The translations under genes and the position numbers were made by a program. The notes under the pieces were generated by a model. It saw only the letters and a list, made by a program, of their open reading frames with translations. It did no database searches and was not told the DNA's origin. A stretch of DNA of 64,000 nucleotides from Chitinophagales bacterium (lineage in GTDB: Bacteria > Bacteroidota > Bacteroidia > Chitinophagales > Chitinophagaceae): assembly GCA_020636575.1 (NCBI GenBank), contig JACJXP010000002.1:124001-188000 (forward strand), read 5' to 3'. Of this stretch, positions 9,828-19,023 are shown piece by piece. The first letter of the stretch is position 1, and each line of letters opens with the position of its first letter.

Positions 9828-11756
9828 CTAAAAGTTGACCATTTGTTTTACCTTCCGGTTCAACAGGGCCATATTTAAGTATTTGATATTTAAGAAGTTA
9901 AAATCGGGTATTAGTAACAACGAAATGGCAGCTTCTTTTAAAGCTACTGCATTATTGAAACAATCAATGGCTTTTTCTCTAGCCCCAGCATAAGCAAACT
10001 CAAGCCCCGTCCAATACATTGAGATGTATTCACTTTTCTGTTTCAACGCCTCATATTGTTCTTCTGCCCTTTTTTGAAGGCCTGAATTGTCTCCATCTTT
10101 ATAAAATTTCAACAATGCCTGGTCACCGGATTTTCGGGCAGCAGCCAATGCTTCTTTTTTATTACCAACAGCCCAAAATATTTTTGAAAGGCGACCATAT
10201 CTTTCTTTTTGTAAAGGAAGATCATGAGCAGCTTTTTCAATCAATTTTTTCTGTAGTTCTTCAGCCGCAGCAGTTTCATTCTTGTTCATAAGTGCCTGAA
10301 CTTTATTGGTCAATAGAAAATCCCAGAAAGGGTTGATCTCTGTACCCTGGTTGTAGACTTTCAGCGCTTCTTCATGTTCCCCCTTGGCCTGTAATAATAT
10401 TGCCAGCCATATATATACATTGGACTGATTAGGATTAAGGCTTATCGATCTCCGGTATGTAAGCTCCGCAGCATGAAAATCAAAACTTTGAAAATACCAG
10501 TATCCAAGAGACGCCTGTGTTTCCCCGGAAAAAGGATCCAGCGTCATGGCCGTATCAATATATTTTTTTGCCTGGTACAGCATCTTCACCGGGTCTTCAT
10601 ATCCCCGAAATGATGAAATAAGAAAAGTATCTGCCAGTCCTGCATAAGCAGCTGCAAAGCTTTTGTCCCTGCTAACCGCCTGCATATAATTTTCTCTTGC
10701 CTTCTGAATGTCTGCTTTATTACGATTCTCCATCAGTAGCTTGCCCCGCTGAAAATAATCGTATGCCTGTAGATCAGTTGTAGGGATATAATCGAGTTGC
10801 CTTGTTTCTTTTTTAGACAAGTTGGTATTCAATACAGCTGCTATTGCCAGAGCTACTTCTCTTTGTATAATAAATATATCCTTGAACGGCCGGTCATAGG
10901 CTTCCGCCCATATATGTTCATCAGTAACTGCATTGATCAACTGTGCGGTGATACGCACCATCTCTTCATGACGCTGAACACTGCCTTCCAATACAAGTGA
11001 TACTCCTAATTCTTTTCCTATTTCTTTTACTGATTTCGAAGAATTCTTATACTGCATCACAGATGTGCGGGATATAACCTTATAAGCACGGATCTTTGAT
11101 AGCTGTGTGATGATATCTTCTGTAAGTCCGTCACTAAAATAGTCCTGCCCGTTTTCTGCTCCCATATTTGTAAATGGTAACACGGCAATACTGCTGGCAG
11201 CACCTTGTTCAGTAACAACATCGGGCATTCCTCCCGCTTTTGAAATAGGCTGACTGGCAGCTGTAATTATTTCATAAATACGAACAGGAGTTTTTACATT
11301 CTTAAGATTTTCTTCCCGTATAAAAACAGATTCCAGGTCACTTTTATTAGCAATATTCCTATAAACCATTTCAGAAATATAAACACCCCCTGAGGGGGCA
11401 AGTGACTGGATGCGGGATGCAATATTTACAACATCACCAAAAATATTTCCACTATGCACCAACACATCACCCATATGTATACCGATCCTAACCGGTATTT
11501 TAGGATCATTATTAAGATCTTCCTGTAAAAGTTTTGCAAACTCTGCTGCATCCGTAGCGCTGGGGAAAAGAAGCAAAGAACCATCCCCATAGTACTGTAT
11601 TATTTTCCCATTTAATTCATCCGCAATCAATTCTACCGTATCCCGGAAACGGTTCACACTTTCAACCGCATTTTCCTCATCTTCCTGCATAAGAGCCGTG
11701 TAGCCGACAATATCGGCAAAAAGTATAGCTGCTAATTGATGTGAATGTCCGGACAT
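9828..11756 (-). CDS. Class III adenylate/guanylate cyclase with TolB-like and TPR domains
   Basis: The N-terminal 180 residues form a class III nucleotide cyclase domain: FADIVGYT carries metal-binding Asp15, YYGDGS carries Asp58, and the NIASR segment supplies the Asn111/Arg115 transition-state pair, so the domain looks catalytically intact. A TolB/FlgO-like domain follows (about 188-320, from SIAVLPFTNMG to the HIWAEAYDRP segment), then TPR-like helices to residue 642. This cyclase-TolB-TPR architecture is known from rhizobia and other bacteria; the product nucleotide (cAMP or cGMP) and the input signal are not evident. There is no signal peptide or membrane segment, so it is probably cytoplasmic. 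It is divergent from a membrane histidine kinase, with a 14-nt palindrome between them. Confidence 0.92.
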   Translation of the reverse strand: MSGHSHQLAAILFADIVGYTALMQEDEENAVESVNRFRDTVELIADELNGKIIQYYGDGSLLLFPSATDAAEFAKLLQEDLNNDPKIPVRIGIHMGDVLVHSGNIFGDVVNIASRIQSLAPSGGVYISEMVYRNIANKSDLESVFIREENLKNVKTPVRIYEIITAASQPISKAGGMPDVVTEQGAASSIAVLPFTNMGAENGQDYFSDGLTEDIITQLSKIRAYKVISRTSVMQYKNSSKSVKEIGKELGVSLVLEGSVQRHEEMVRITAQLINAVTDEHIWAEAYDRPFKDIFIIQREVALAIAAVLNTNLSKKETRQLDYIPTTDLQAYDYFQRGKLLMENRNKADIQKARENYMQAVSRDKSFAAAYAGLADTFLISSFRGYEDPVKMLYQAKKYIDTAMTLDPFSGETQASLGYWYFQSFDFHAAELTYRRSISLNPNQSNVYIWLAILLQAKGEHEEALKVYNQGTEINPFWDFLLTNKVQALMNKNETAAAEELQKKLIEKAAHDLPLQKERYGRLSKIFWAVGNKKEALAAARKSGDQALLKFYKDGDNSGLQKRAEEQYEALKQKSEYISMYWTGLEFAYAGAREKAIDCFNNAVALKEAAISLLLIPDFNFLNIKYLNMALLNRKVKQMVNF

Positions 11757-11938
11757 ATTGAAAAATAAGCGACGAAGTTAGTAAAACACCGGCTGTCGCT
11801 AAGCTAACCTTTATTAATTCATTTTTAAGTGATTACAATCAAGAAATGAGATGGATTCTGCCGTATGTTATTACTGAAGTACGAGGCCATGGTCATTTAT
11901 ACCCTTTTTTCAAATTTCAGTTTTCCGCAGTATTTCAA

Positions 11939-11952
11939 TCGTAGATCTACGA
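11939..11952. promoter_or_regulatory. Perfect 14-nt palindrome between divergent genes
   Basis: The sequence TCGTAGATCTACGA is a perfect palindrome in the 281-bp gap between the cyclase (minus) and the histidine kinase (plus), about 85 bp upstream of the kinase start. It is a candidate operator; no regulator or function can be assigned. Confidence 0.35.
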
Positions 11953-12037
11953 AGAACCCTATTTTCACTCTGTTTTTATTAGTAGTTTTTCTGCTTCTGT
12001 ACTATTTTTCAGCTATCCAAAACCTCTGAAAAGCACC

Positions 12038-13507
12038 ATGGAAATAACAGCCCAACCATCCAGGCACCGGCAGGAAGAGAGAAGTATCTCCGCATTCAGG
12101 TTGAAGAGCCTATCGCTAAAACTGAAGAACCGGTTTCTGCAACTGCTTAATAAAGTAAGACTCTTCGGCATGAGTCATACTATTGATGAGTACGAACAAC
12201 GAAAACTCGGCATTTTCAATCAGCTTAATTTTTTTCAATTATTAACCGGTGTTTTGATCCCGCTGTTGTTACTGGTGAATCATAAACATATCCCTCTTAC
12301 GGTTTGGTCAGTTGCTTTTTTACCAGCAATGGTAAGCGCTGTTGTACTCTACCTGAATTACACCTTTCGCAAAGAGGCAGCACTTATTTGCTATTTCCTG
12401 TTGTACCCTTTTGTTACATGTGTAGTATATATGTCCGGGTTAAATCCGGGTACCGACCTGTTCTTTATACTTTATGGCATCCTGGCCGTTTTCTTCCTAC
12501 AGGATCTGGGCTATATCATTTTTGCACTATGTTATTCATTGGTCAGCTATTTCCTTTTGTCGGTAGTACTGGATCATTATCGTTATGAATTAAAAGATCT
12601 AAACCATGGTCTATACCTGTTCAATCATGCCCTGGCGTTAGGATTTATTTTTTACGGATTATTCCTGATAAAAAAAGAAAACAGTGGTTACCAGTACAAT
12701 ATCCTGGGACATAACAGAAAACTGATCGCTAAGAAAGAGCAGATAGAGACACAAGCGAACAAATTAAAAGAAAGCTCTCTGCTACTGGAAAAACAGGCAG
12801 CTGAAATGGCCGAACTGAATACAATGAAGAATAAATTATTCAGCGTTATTTCGCATGACCTTAAAGCGCCCATGTATGCCCTGCGCAACCTGTTTGAAGA
12901 TATACATCATAAAAAAGTATCAGCAGATATTCTTAAGAATGCCGTACCAGATATTTTGAAGGATCTCAATTATACCGTAGGCTTAATGGAGAACCTTTTG
13001 CAATGGGCAAAATCCCAGATGCAAACCAGTATGATGAGGCCACAGGAGTTTGAAGTAGCCCAAACGGTTGACGAAGTTTTACAAATACTGCAATTACAGG
13101 CAAAAGCAAAGGAGATCAATATCATTAATGATTCAAAGACAGGAGTTACCGGGTATGCTGACAAGGATATGATGAACCTGGTATTGCGTAATCTTATTTC
13201 AAATGCGATCAAGTTCACCCCCCGCAATGGAGATATTCATATCGGCTTGCATGAACATGATACTTTCATTGAAGTATATGTACAGGATAGCGGATGTGGT
13301 ATCAGCCCGGAAGCACTTGATAAAATAAATGGCAGCGGGTTCTATACTACCAGGGGAACAGATAGTGAGACAGGTACCGGCCTTGGTTTAATGTTATGCC
13401 GGGAGTTCCTTGCAAAAAATGGTGGTCACCTGCATGTAGAAAGTGAGGTTGGTAATGGAAGTGTTTTCTCCTTTACATTATTGAAGCCGAATACGCTTAA
13501 AGCCTGA
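12038..13507 (+). CDS. Membrane-bound sensor histidine kinase
   Basis: The product has 489 residues. About six hydrophobic segments (roughly residues 64-212) form a membrane sensor region, followed by a short coiled coil (about 226-262). The HisKA dimerisation domain has phospho-acceptor His273 in VISHDLKAP. The HATPase domain shows the N box (LRNLISNAIKFTP, 383-395), the G1 box DSGCG (417-421) and the G2 box GTGLGL (446-451). There is no receiver domain and no adjacent response regulator, so its partner is encoded elsewhere. The first ATG (12038) gives a 45-residue basic cytoplasmic leader; ATG 12170 is an alternative start. Confidence 0.92.
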   Translation: MEITAQPSRHRQEERSISAFRLKSLSLKLKNRFLQLLNKVRLFGMSHTIDEYEQRKLGIFNQLNFFQLLTGVLIPLLLLVNHKHIPLTVWSVAFLPAMVSAVVLYLNYTFRKEAALICYFLLYPFVTCVVYMSGLNPGTDLFFILYGILAVFFLQDLGYIIFALCYSLVSYFLLSVVLDHYRYELKDLNHGLYLFNHALALGFIFYGLFLIKKENSGYQYNILGHNRKLIAKKEQIETQANKLKESSLLLEKQAAEMAELNTMKNKLFSVISHDLKAPMYALRNLFEDIHHKKVSADILKNAVPDILKDLNYTVGLMENLLQWAKSQMQTSMMRPQEFEVAQTVDEVLQILQLQAKAKEINIINDSKTGVTGYADKDMMNLVLRNLISNAIKFTPRNGDIHIGLHEHDTFIEVYVQDSGCGISPEALDKINGSGFYTTRGTDSETGTGLGLMLCREFLAKNGGHLHVESEVGNGSVFSFTLLKPNTLKA

Positions 13508-13515
13508 CAAGTATT

Positions 13516-13767
13516 TTAATTGTCTAGTTCGGCCATAAAGAATCCGAGATCTGCCAGCAATTCTCCTGAGTTAATGTAGTTGAATAAACTGTTTCTAAGA
13601 TTCAATTCCAGTTCCTCTCTTGTTTTACAAAAAGAAGCTTTAATGACTGACAGCTTGTAAGAGTTGATCTTGAATTGTGCTAAGCGGGATGTTTGAGAGA
13701 TATACTCCTCGGTAATATTATACGACCCGGCAATATATGCCTGGTCGTTGTAGTACGGGTAGTTCAT
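13516..13767 (-). CDS. Hypothetical small protein (83 aa)
   Basis: I do not recognise this protein. It is rich in Tyr, Asn, Leu and Glu, has no signal peptide or membrane segment, and appears soluble with helical potential (central segment KTREELELNLRNSLF). It is convergent with the histidine kinase gene, with only 8 bp between stop codons, and fills an otherwise empty gap, which favours a real gene. The ATG at 13767 is the only good start. Coding status is moderate and the function is unknown. Confidence 0.5.
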   Translation of the reverse strand: MNYPYYNDQAYIAGSYNITEEYISQTSRLAQFKINSYKLSVIKASFCKTREELELNLRNSLFNYINSGELLADLGFFMAELDN

Positions 13768-13910
13768 ACAGGCGGATATTGGTTTTAAAAGGATTTGGAC
13801 TTGTTAAAAAACGACAGGTCGTATCAAAAATTGTATCAAAAAAGCCTCCGTAATTGAGAAAAATACATAATCGATAGAATATCAATCATTTACATTAATG
13901 CCGGATAGTC

Positions 13911-13946
13911 TTTCATCTGGCAATTCATAATGTTTGCATACCTTTG
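13911..13946 (+). promoter_or_regulatory. Bacteroidetes-type promoter for the CBM48-like gene
   Basis: TACCTTTG at 13939-13946 is a perfect TAnnTTTG -7 box; TTTC at 13911-13914 is a near match to the TTTG upstream element. The box lies about 90 bp upstream of ATG 14035 and overlaps an earlier in-frame ATG (13930), which argues that the longer start is not used. Confidence 0.55.
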
Positions 13947-14034
13947 CGGCTTAATTGCGAGGGACAGTTACATTAACGATAGTGCTTTGCCCCGTGAAGT
14001 TTATAAATCCTTTTTATTCACGAAAAAAAGCAAA

Positions 14035-14325
14035 ATGCTCCAAAAGACTTATTACAAAACAAAAGACTACTGCAAGGTCAAATTCAGTTTTGAACCGGGA
14101 AATGCCAAAAAAGTAGATATCCTTGGCTTAAATGATGATTGGAAGAAGCCTGTTAAAATGAAAAAGAAAAAAGACGGAAGCTTTGGTGTAAGTATCAATT
14201 TGCCCAAAGAATCAAGGCATGAATTCAAATACCTGGTTGATGAGAAAAATTGGCTGAATGAACCTGAAGCCGACCAGCAAGCAATGAATATTTACGGGGG
14301 CACCAATAGTGTTCTTATCATCTGA
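14035..14325 (+). CDS. Isoamylase early-set (CBM48/AMPK-like) domain protein
   Basis: This 96-residue protein consists almost entirely of one carbohydrate-binding-module-48-like beta-sandwich. Typical features are DILGLNDDWKKPVKMKKKKDG, FGVSINLP and the EFKYLVDEKNWLNEPEAD segment, which match the glycogen-binding fold of AMPK beta subunits and branching enzymes. Stand-alone versions are common in Bacteroidota. It may bind alpha-glucan, but no catalytic partner lies nearby. The start at ATG 14035 is preferred: the upstream ATG at 13930 sits inside the promoter box and would add a non-conserved 35-residue leader. A hairpin follows at 14346. Confidence 0.8.
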   Translation: MLQKTYYKTKDYCKVKFSFEPGNAKKVDILGLNDDWKKPVKMKKKKDGSFGVSINLPKESRHEFKYLVDEKNWLNEPEADQQAMNIYGGTNSVLII

Positions 14326-14345
14326 CGCTGAAAAGATTCGTTAAG

Positions 14346-14378
14346 AAAGCCGCATTACCTTACCGGGATGCGGCTTTC
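14346..14378 (+). terminator. Putative terminator after the CBM48-like gene
   Basis: A 10-bp perfect stem, AAAGCCGCAT (14346-14355) with ATGCGGCTTT (14368-14377), has a 12-nt loop. The T run is short (TTTC), so termination may be weak. It lies 20 bp after the stop codon. Confidence 0.6.
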
Positions 14379-14430
14379 TGCATCCGGATAGTTATATTGT
14401 AAAATATCTGCTATTCTATAACCGTTATCT

Positions 14431-14904
14431 ATGAACAGTAGCCATTCGATGAATATCAAGATTGTACAGCAAAAAGAATTCAAAAAGAGGTTTTTCAACT
14501 TCCTCCTTATCTGCATACTGATAATTGGGACAGGATTTATCCTCTATAAAAAAAGGATATCCTTATTTCCTGGTTTTTTATGGGCCTTTGATATTAAAAA
14601 TGTACTTCTGTATGCCTTTATAGGATTAGCACTTGTACTGGCTTTTTTTATGATCAATAAAAAGCAGCAACTAAAAAAGATCGAGGGATTTGAAAACAAG
14701 ATGCGCTACTATGAAAAGTTTTATACAAGAAGGCTTTGGTGGCATGTAATATCCTGTGCCAGTTCTGTGATTTTTTTACAGCTTACCTTCCATTATATCT
14801 TTATCTATTTTGGTTTGTTTGACTTGCTTTCAATGGCAGCGTCCTACCCTTCCCGGGAACTTCTACAAAAAGATCTTGACGAAAAGGATCTGATCTTTCA
14901 ATGA
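14431..14904 (+). CDS. Hypothetical membrane protein (three predicted TM segments)
   Basis: I do not recognise the family. The 157 residues include a basic N-terminus, hydrophobic segments at about 21-38 and 57-75, a charged stretch (KKQQLKKIEGFENKMRYYEKF) and a third hydrophobic segment at about 105-135, then an acidic C-terminus. This suggests an inner-membrane protein. It is transcribed after a likely terminator and is probably monocistronic. ATG 14431 is used; ATG 14449 is a possible alternative. Function unknown. Confidence 0.6.
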   Translation: MNSSHSMNIKIVQQKEFKKRFFNFLLICILIIGTGFILYKKRISLFPGFLWAFDIKNVLLYAFIGLALVLAFFMINKKQQLKKIEGFENKMRYYEKFYTRRLWWHVISCASSVIFLQLTFHYIFIYFGLFDLLSMAASYPSRELLQKDLDEKDLIFQ

Positions 14905-15144
14905 CGCCATCCCTTCTTAACAGTTCCATATAATTTATTAACAGAAAATAACATTAGCTGTATGTTATGCTGCATAAGCATTTCAGAAAAGGTTTAATCT
15001 GTGCAAAACTTATTTCTTACTGCTTAACATTTCATTTTGGGATTTTCTGGCATGATGGCATTTCGTTTGACTTATTATGAATAACCGGGAAAAAATAATT
15101 CTCTTGTATGTCCCGGTTCATACAAGAGGTAACATTCAAAATGT

Positions 15145-15573
15145 ATGAACATGAAAAAAATTTTTACACTTTTAACTGGATTATTCATGGCTGCAGCTGT
15201 AATGGCTGCTGACCACAGGCCTGTTGTTACGATCAGTAGTTCCATTAACTACAAAGTAGTAGTTGATGGTAAAAGCTACTTTGGTAGTAGCGCCATAATC
15301 AGGCTGAACCATTTGGCTCCCGGCATGCATACCATCAGGGTATACGAAATGCGCAGGGGTTTCTTTGACCGTCGTGAAAGACTGGTTGACAGTAAAAAAT
15401 TCTGGCTTGGCCGGAGTAATGTCAACATTACTATTGATCGTTTCGGAGACATCAAAGTGTACAGGCAAAATGGTAACAACAAAAGAAATGGTAACCGCAA
15501 ATTTGACCAGGGCAAAAAAACAAGGTCTAACAAACCAGCTCGTAAAGGAGTTGGCGTAACAATCCGGTTCTAA
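15145..15573 (+). CDS. Hypothetical secreted protein with basic C-terminal tail
   Basis: The 142-residue product has a clear signal peptide (MNMKKIFTLLTGLFMAAAVMAA, cleavage near residue 22). A beta-rich domain of about 75 residues follows, with NYKVVVDGKSYFG and LAPGMHTIRVYEMRRGFF motifs that resemble the short PEGA-like or DUF-type domains of Bacteroidota periplasmic proteins. The last 35 residues are very basic and rich in Asn, Lys, Arg and Gly. The second in-frame ATG (15151) may be the true start. A strong terminator lies 22 bp downstream, so the gene is probably a single transcription unit. No function is assigned. Confidence 0.75.
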   Translation: MNMKKIFTLLTGLFMAAAVMAADHRPVVTISSSINYKVVVDGKSYFGSSAIIRLNHLAPGMHTIRVYEMRRGFFDRRERLVDSKKFWLGRSNVNITIDRFGDIKVYRQNGNNKRNGNRKFDQGKKTRSNKPARKGVGVTIRF

Positions 15574-15594
15574 AGTCTTATTTGTTTGATGTTT

Positions 15595-15617
15595 AAAGCC
15601 CCTTCGGGGGCTTTTTT
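15595..15617 (+). terminator. Rho-independent terminator
   Basis: The stem AAAGCCCC / GGGGCTTT with a stable TTCG tetraloop (15603-15606) is followed by a T run. It ends the transcript of the small secreted protein. Confidence 0.9.
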
Positions 15618-15755
15618 ATTCATATATACAATCCGATCTTTTGACTATATTACAGATAGACAAATTAATTATCAATAGATTACATTAGCTTAGTTACAAT
15701 TTCTTAACATTAGAAAAAATCTATCTTTCTTTTCTTTGAATACCAAACCAACCGC

Positions 15756-18017
15756 ATGACTTTCTTTCTTTTCCTGGTAGTAATACTTTTTTTACTGGCC
15801 ATAACTGATCTGATAGTAGGTGTTAGTAATGATGCGGTTAACTTTCTTAATTCTGCCATTGGCAGCAGGGTAGCGAGGTTTAGGACGATCATCATCATTG
15901 CAGCACTGGGAGTCATCCTGGGTTCCATCTTTTCCAGCGGAATTATGGAAATAGCCAGAAAAGGCATTTTTCATCCACAGTATTTCACTTTTGATAAGAT
16001 CATGTGGATCTTTCTGGCTGTAATGCTTACAGATATCCTGTTGTTGGATGTTTTTAATTCATTGGGGCTACCTACTTCCACAACTGTTTCAATCATATTT
16101 GAATTACTAGGCGCTTCATTAGTAACAGGGCTCATTATTTCTTATGATAAGGCTGAACCGGTTTCAGAAGTAATGAAGTATATCAATGCAGAAAGTGTTG
16201 TTTCAATAATCACGGGCATCTTTCTCTCCATCATTATCGCCTTTTCGGTAGGTATGATAGTACAGTATTTATGCCGCTTGCTCTTTACATTCAATTATGA
16301 AGAAAAACTTAACCGCTTCGGAGCCATATTCGCAGGCTTGGGTCTAACCGCTATTACTTATTTTTTATTGATCAAGGGGCTTAAAGGCACAAGCCTCCTA
16401 ACACCTGAAAAAACAAACTGGATAAACAATAATACCTTCCTGATACTGGGAGTATTATTTGTAACAGGAACAATCATTTGTGGAATATTACAGCGCTTCG
16501 CTAAGATAAACCCTCTTAAGATTGTCGTGTTGATGGGAACATTCTCACTTGCCATGGCTTTTGCGGGCAACGACCTGGTAAACTTTATAGGTGTACCTAT
16601 TACCGGGTTTCTATCTTTTCAGAACTGGCAAAGTAGCGGTTTGCCAGCCAAAGAAATGACACAGGAATTCCTGGCCAGCAGCGATGTGATCGTACCCAAC
16701 TATATGTTACTGATAGCCGGTGCGATCATGGCACTAACACTTTGGTTAAGTTCTAAAGCAAAGAAAGTAACTGAAACAGAAGTTAATCTTGGCAGCCAGG
16801 TGGATGGAGAGGAGAGATTCAAACCCAATGCTATATCCAGAAGGATCGTAAAAACATCGATGTTGATGGGTGATTTCTTTGCACTTTTTGTTCCCCGTTC
16901 AGTAGCAACAAAGTACAACCTGAGCTTTGAAAAAAATAAGCTTAAGCAGGCAACTGTAATTCATGATAAGCCAGCTTTTGACCTTGTGAGGGCCGCCGCT
17001 AATCTTGTTATTGCCAGTAGCCTTATTGCCTTTGCCACTTCCATGAAATTACCACTTTCCACTACCTATGTTTCTTTTATGGTAGCCATGGGGACTTCAT
17101 TGGCTGACCGGGCCTGGGGAGCTGAATCGGCTGTATACAGAGTAGCCGGTGTGCTTAGTGTTATTGGCGGATGGTTTATTACAGCCATTATTGCATTCAC
17201 GGTAGCTGCACTTTTTGCACTTATCCTTAACAAGGGAGGTATTGCAGGAACGATCATTCTACTCATACTTGTGAGCATTTTTCTTGTTTCGTCACAGATA
17301 GCATTTGCCAAAAAAGAGAAAAATAACAGGGCCAAAATAAAAAGACTGGATCTTCTGCAGGATAGTGACAAGGATATAATGAGTTCCAATAAGAAAATGA
17401 TCACTGATACGCTTACGGAAATTGGCACCCAGTATAATGCGATACTTGAAGCACTTAATAATAGTGATAAAGCAGCCTTAAATGAAGCTTACGTTCAGTT
17501 GAATGAATTAGATGAATACGGGTATAAGCTTAGAGCCCAAAGCATCAGGTATATGAAAGGCCTTAATACAGAGGATAAAAAAACTGCAGAAGTGTTATTG
17601 TACAGTACCGATCTTCTGCAGGACATTGTGGACTCAGCTAATAATTTAGGTGATGAATGCCTGCATTATATTCAAAACCTGCACAAAAGACCAAATAAAG
17701 AGTTCCTTGAAGTAACAGAAGAATTAAGAAAAAGGATGAGTGCTTTTATTGACCTGGTCTCTAATTCTCTTCAGTCCAATAATTATGCAGAGTTTGAGAA
17801 AATCAAGGTTGCCCGTGATAGTGTCCGCCTATATATAAATGAGCAATTAGATCTGCAGGTCAGCAGGATACAGGTTGACAAACCAGGTGTAAAACAGAGT
17901 ATTCTTCAAACCAGCATATTACTTCAAAGCAGGGATATATTAGCTGTAACATTGAGGATATTGAAGATGTACAGAAAATATCTTCATAAACCCGTCTCCC
18001 CTTCTCCAGGATCCTGA
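15756..18017 (+). CDS. PiT-family inorganic phosphate transporter with C-terminal PhoU-like domain
   Basis: This protein of 753 residues takes up inorganic phosphate, coupled to H+ or Na+, across the inner membrane. The N-terminal two thirds contain about a dozen hydrophobic segments with the two PiT repeats, marked by VSNDAVNFLNSAIGSR near the start and GNDLVNFIGVPITGF in the second half; both resemble the family GANDVxN signature. Residues from about 525 to the end are hydrophilic and helical (DLLQDSDKDIMSSNKKMI onward) and look like a PhoU/DUF47 regulator fused in cis. Such long PiT proteins are common in Bacteroidota. The 3' end overlaps the opposing hydrolase gene by 34 bp. Confidence 0.93.
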   Translation: MTFFLFLVVILFLLAITDLIVGVSNDAVNFLNSAIGSRVARFRTIIIIAALGVILGSIFSSGIMEIARKGIFHPQYFTFDKIMWIFLAVMLTDILLLDVFNSLGLPTSTTVSIIFELLGASLVTGLIISYDKAEPVSEVMKYINAESVVSIITGIFLSIIIAFSVGMIVQYLCRLLFTFNYEEKLNRFGAIFAGLGLTAITYFLLIKGLKGTSLLTPEKTNWINNNTFLILGVLFVTGTIICGILQRFAKINPLKIVVLMGTFSLAMAFAGNDLVNFIGVPITGFLSFQNWQSSGLPAKEMTQEFLASSDVIVPNYMLLIAGAIMALTLWLSSKAKKVTETEVNLGSQVDGEERFKPNAISRRIVKTSMLMGDFFALFVPRSVATKYNLSFEKNKLKQATVIHDKPAFDLVRAAANLVIASSLIAFATSMKLPLSTTYVSFMVAMGTSLADRAWGAESAVYRVAGVLSVIGGWFITAIIAFTVAALFALILNKGGIAGTIILLILVSIFLVSSQIAFAKKEKNNRAKIKRLDLLQDSDKDIMSSNKKMITDTLTEIGTQYNAILEALNNSDKAALNEAYVQLNELDEYGYKLRAQSIRYMKGLNTEDKKTAEVLLYSTDLLQDIVDSANNLGDECLHYIQNLHKRPNKEFLEVTEELRKRMSAFIDLVSNSLQSNNYAEFEKIKVARDSVRLYINEQLDLQVSRIQVDKPGVKQSILQTSILLQSRDILAVTLRILKMYRKYLHKPVSPSPGS

Positions 18018-18928
18018 TCAGTTTTATTTAATGCTTTCTCATAAATTTCAATGATCGCTGTTTTGATGGCCGGCCATTCATATTTTGCTAAACGATGCTC
18101 TCTGCCCTTAATGAACTTAATATCCAGGAAAGGTGCATGTATAAGCATTTTCCTTGCAAACCCTGCATTGGTTGTATCAACTATATTATCATCTTCTCCC
18201 TGGAGATAAGCCACCGGCACTTTGATGTTTTCCCATAACGGAAGCATCTTTTCCAGTTCTTTTTTGTGATATACTTTCTCAGTATTGGCAGAGCGAAAAA
18301 GACGTGGTATAAACCACCGGATAGACCAATGCTCAATAATATTAGTGAACCAGAAATATTTTTCCTGGCCCGGTGCCAGCGATGGACCGGTTAACACCAA
18401 ACCATCAACCAACCATGGATAGTCCATAGTGATCCGGCAGGCAATTGAAGCGCCGTAAGATCCACCTGCGATAATAACCGGCCGTTTTGATGTATATAAA
18501 CTATCCAGCAAAGGTCTTATCATGGCCGCTTGTTTCTCAATGGAAGGTTCCGGATCTCCAAATCCTGAATAACCATAACCAGGTCTGTCCACCGCTATAA
18601 CATGAAATCTTTTACGGATCGCCGTATCTGCCATTCTTCCGGCATAATAACTGACTGATCCCGGTGACCCGTGTAACAATAATAAGACCGGGAGACTATC
18701 ATTCCCGGATTCTATATAGCGTAATCGTCTTCCATGTGAGGTATAATAATTAACCGTTGCATCCAGGTTTCTTTCCCTGAATAGTTGTCGCATAGTATCA
18801 TCATCCCTTCTGAACTGTACTCTGGAATCGAAAATAAAACAGGCAATTATAAAAAGTATAAGCACCCCAGTAAATCCTATTGCTACTCTTCTTAGCCATC
18901 CAATTTTTTTCTTATGCCTTTTTACCAT
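17984..18928 (-). CDS. Alpha/beta hydrolase, membrane-anchored
   Basis: The 314-residue protein has a basic N-terminus and one hydrophobic segment (about 14-32), so it is likely anchored to the inner membrane or secreted. The alpha/beta-hydrolase core shows the oxyanion segment LLLHGSPGS, the strand VDRPGYGYSG, the nucleophile elbow GGSYGAS, an acid-bearing segment GEDDNIVDT and a final His in GREHRL, so the catalytic triad is plausible. The substrate is unknown. It is convergent with the phosphate transporter, with overlapping 3' ends, and divergent from the L,D-transpeptidase gene. Confidence 0.87.
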   Translation of the reverse strand: MVKRHKKKIGWLRRVAIGFTGVLILFIIACFIFDSRVQFRRDDDTMRQLFRERNLDATVNYYTSHGRRLRYIESGNDSLPVLLLLHGSPGSVSYYAGRMADTAIRKRFHVIAVDRPGYGYSGFGDPEPSIEKQAAMIRPLLDSLYTSKRPVIIAGGSYGASIACRITMDYPWLVDGLVLTGPSLAPGQEKYFWFTNIIEHWSIRWFIPRLFRSANTEKVYHKKELEKMLPLWENIKVPVAYLQGEDDNIVDTTNAGFARKMLIHAPFLDIKFIKGREHRLAKYEWPAIKTAIIEIYEKALNKTDQDPGEGETGL

Positions 18929-19023
18929 TTGCAGCTATTATCAATCGTAAAATAATAAACAATACCTAAGCCAAATAGTTCTAAATACAAATTGTAATTT
19001 TATTAGCATTAAACCATCACCAA

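Noticed and set aside
9654..9878. Plus-strand 74-codon frame in the intergenic region
   Set aside because: Starts with GTG, overlaps the cyclase gene antisense, has no recognisable features and sits over a minus-strand promoter candidate.
13930..14034. Extended start of the CBM48-like protein
   Set aside because: The upstream ATG is inside the TACCTTTG promoter region, and the extra residues are not part of the domain.
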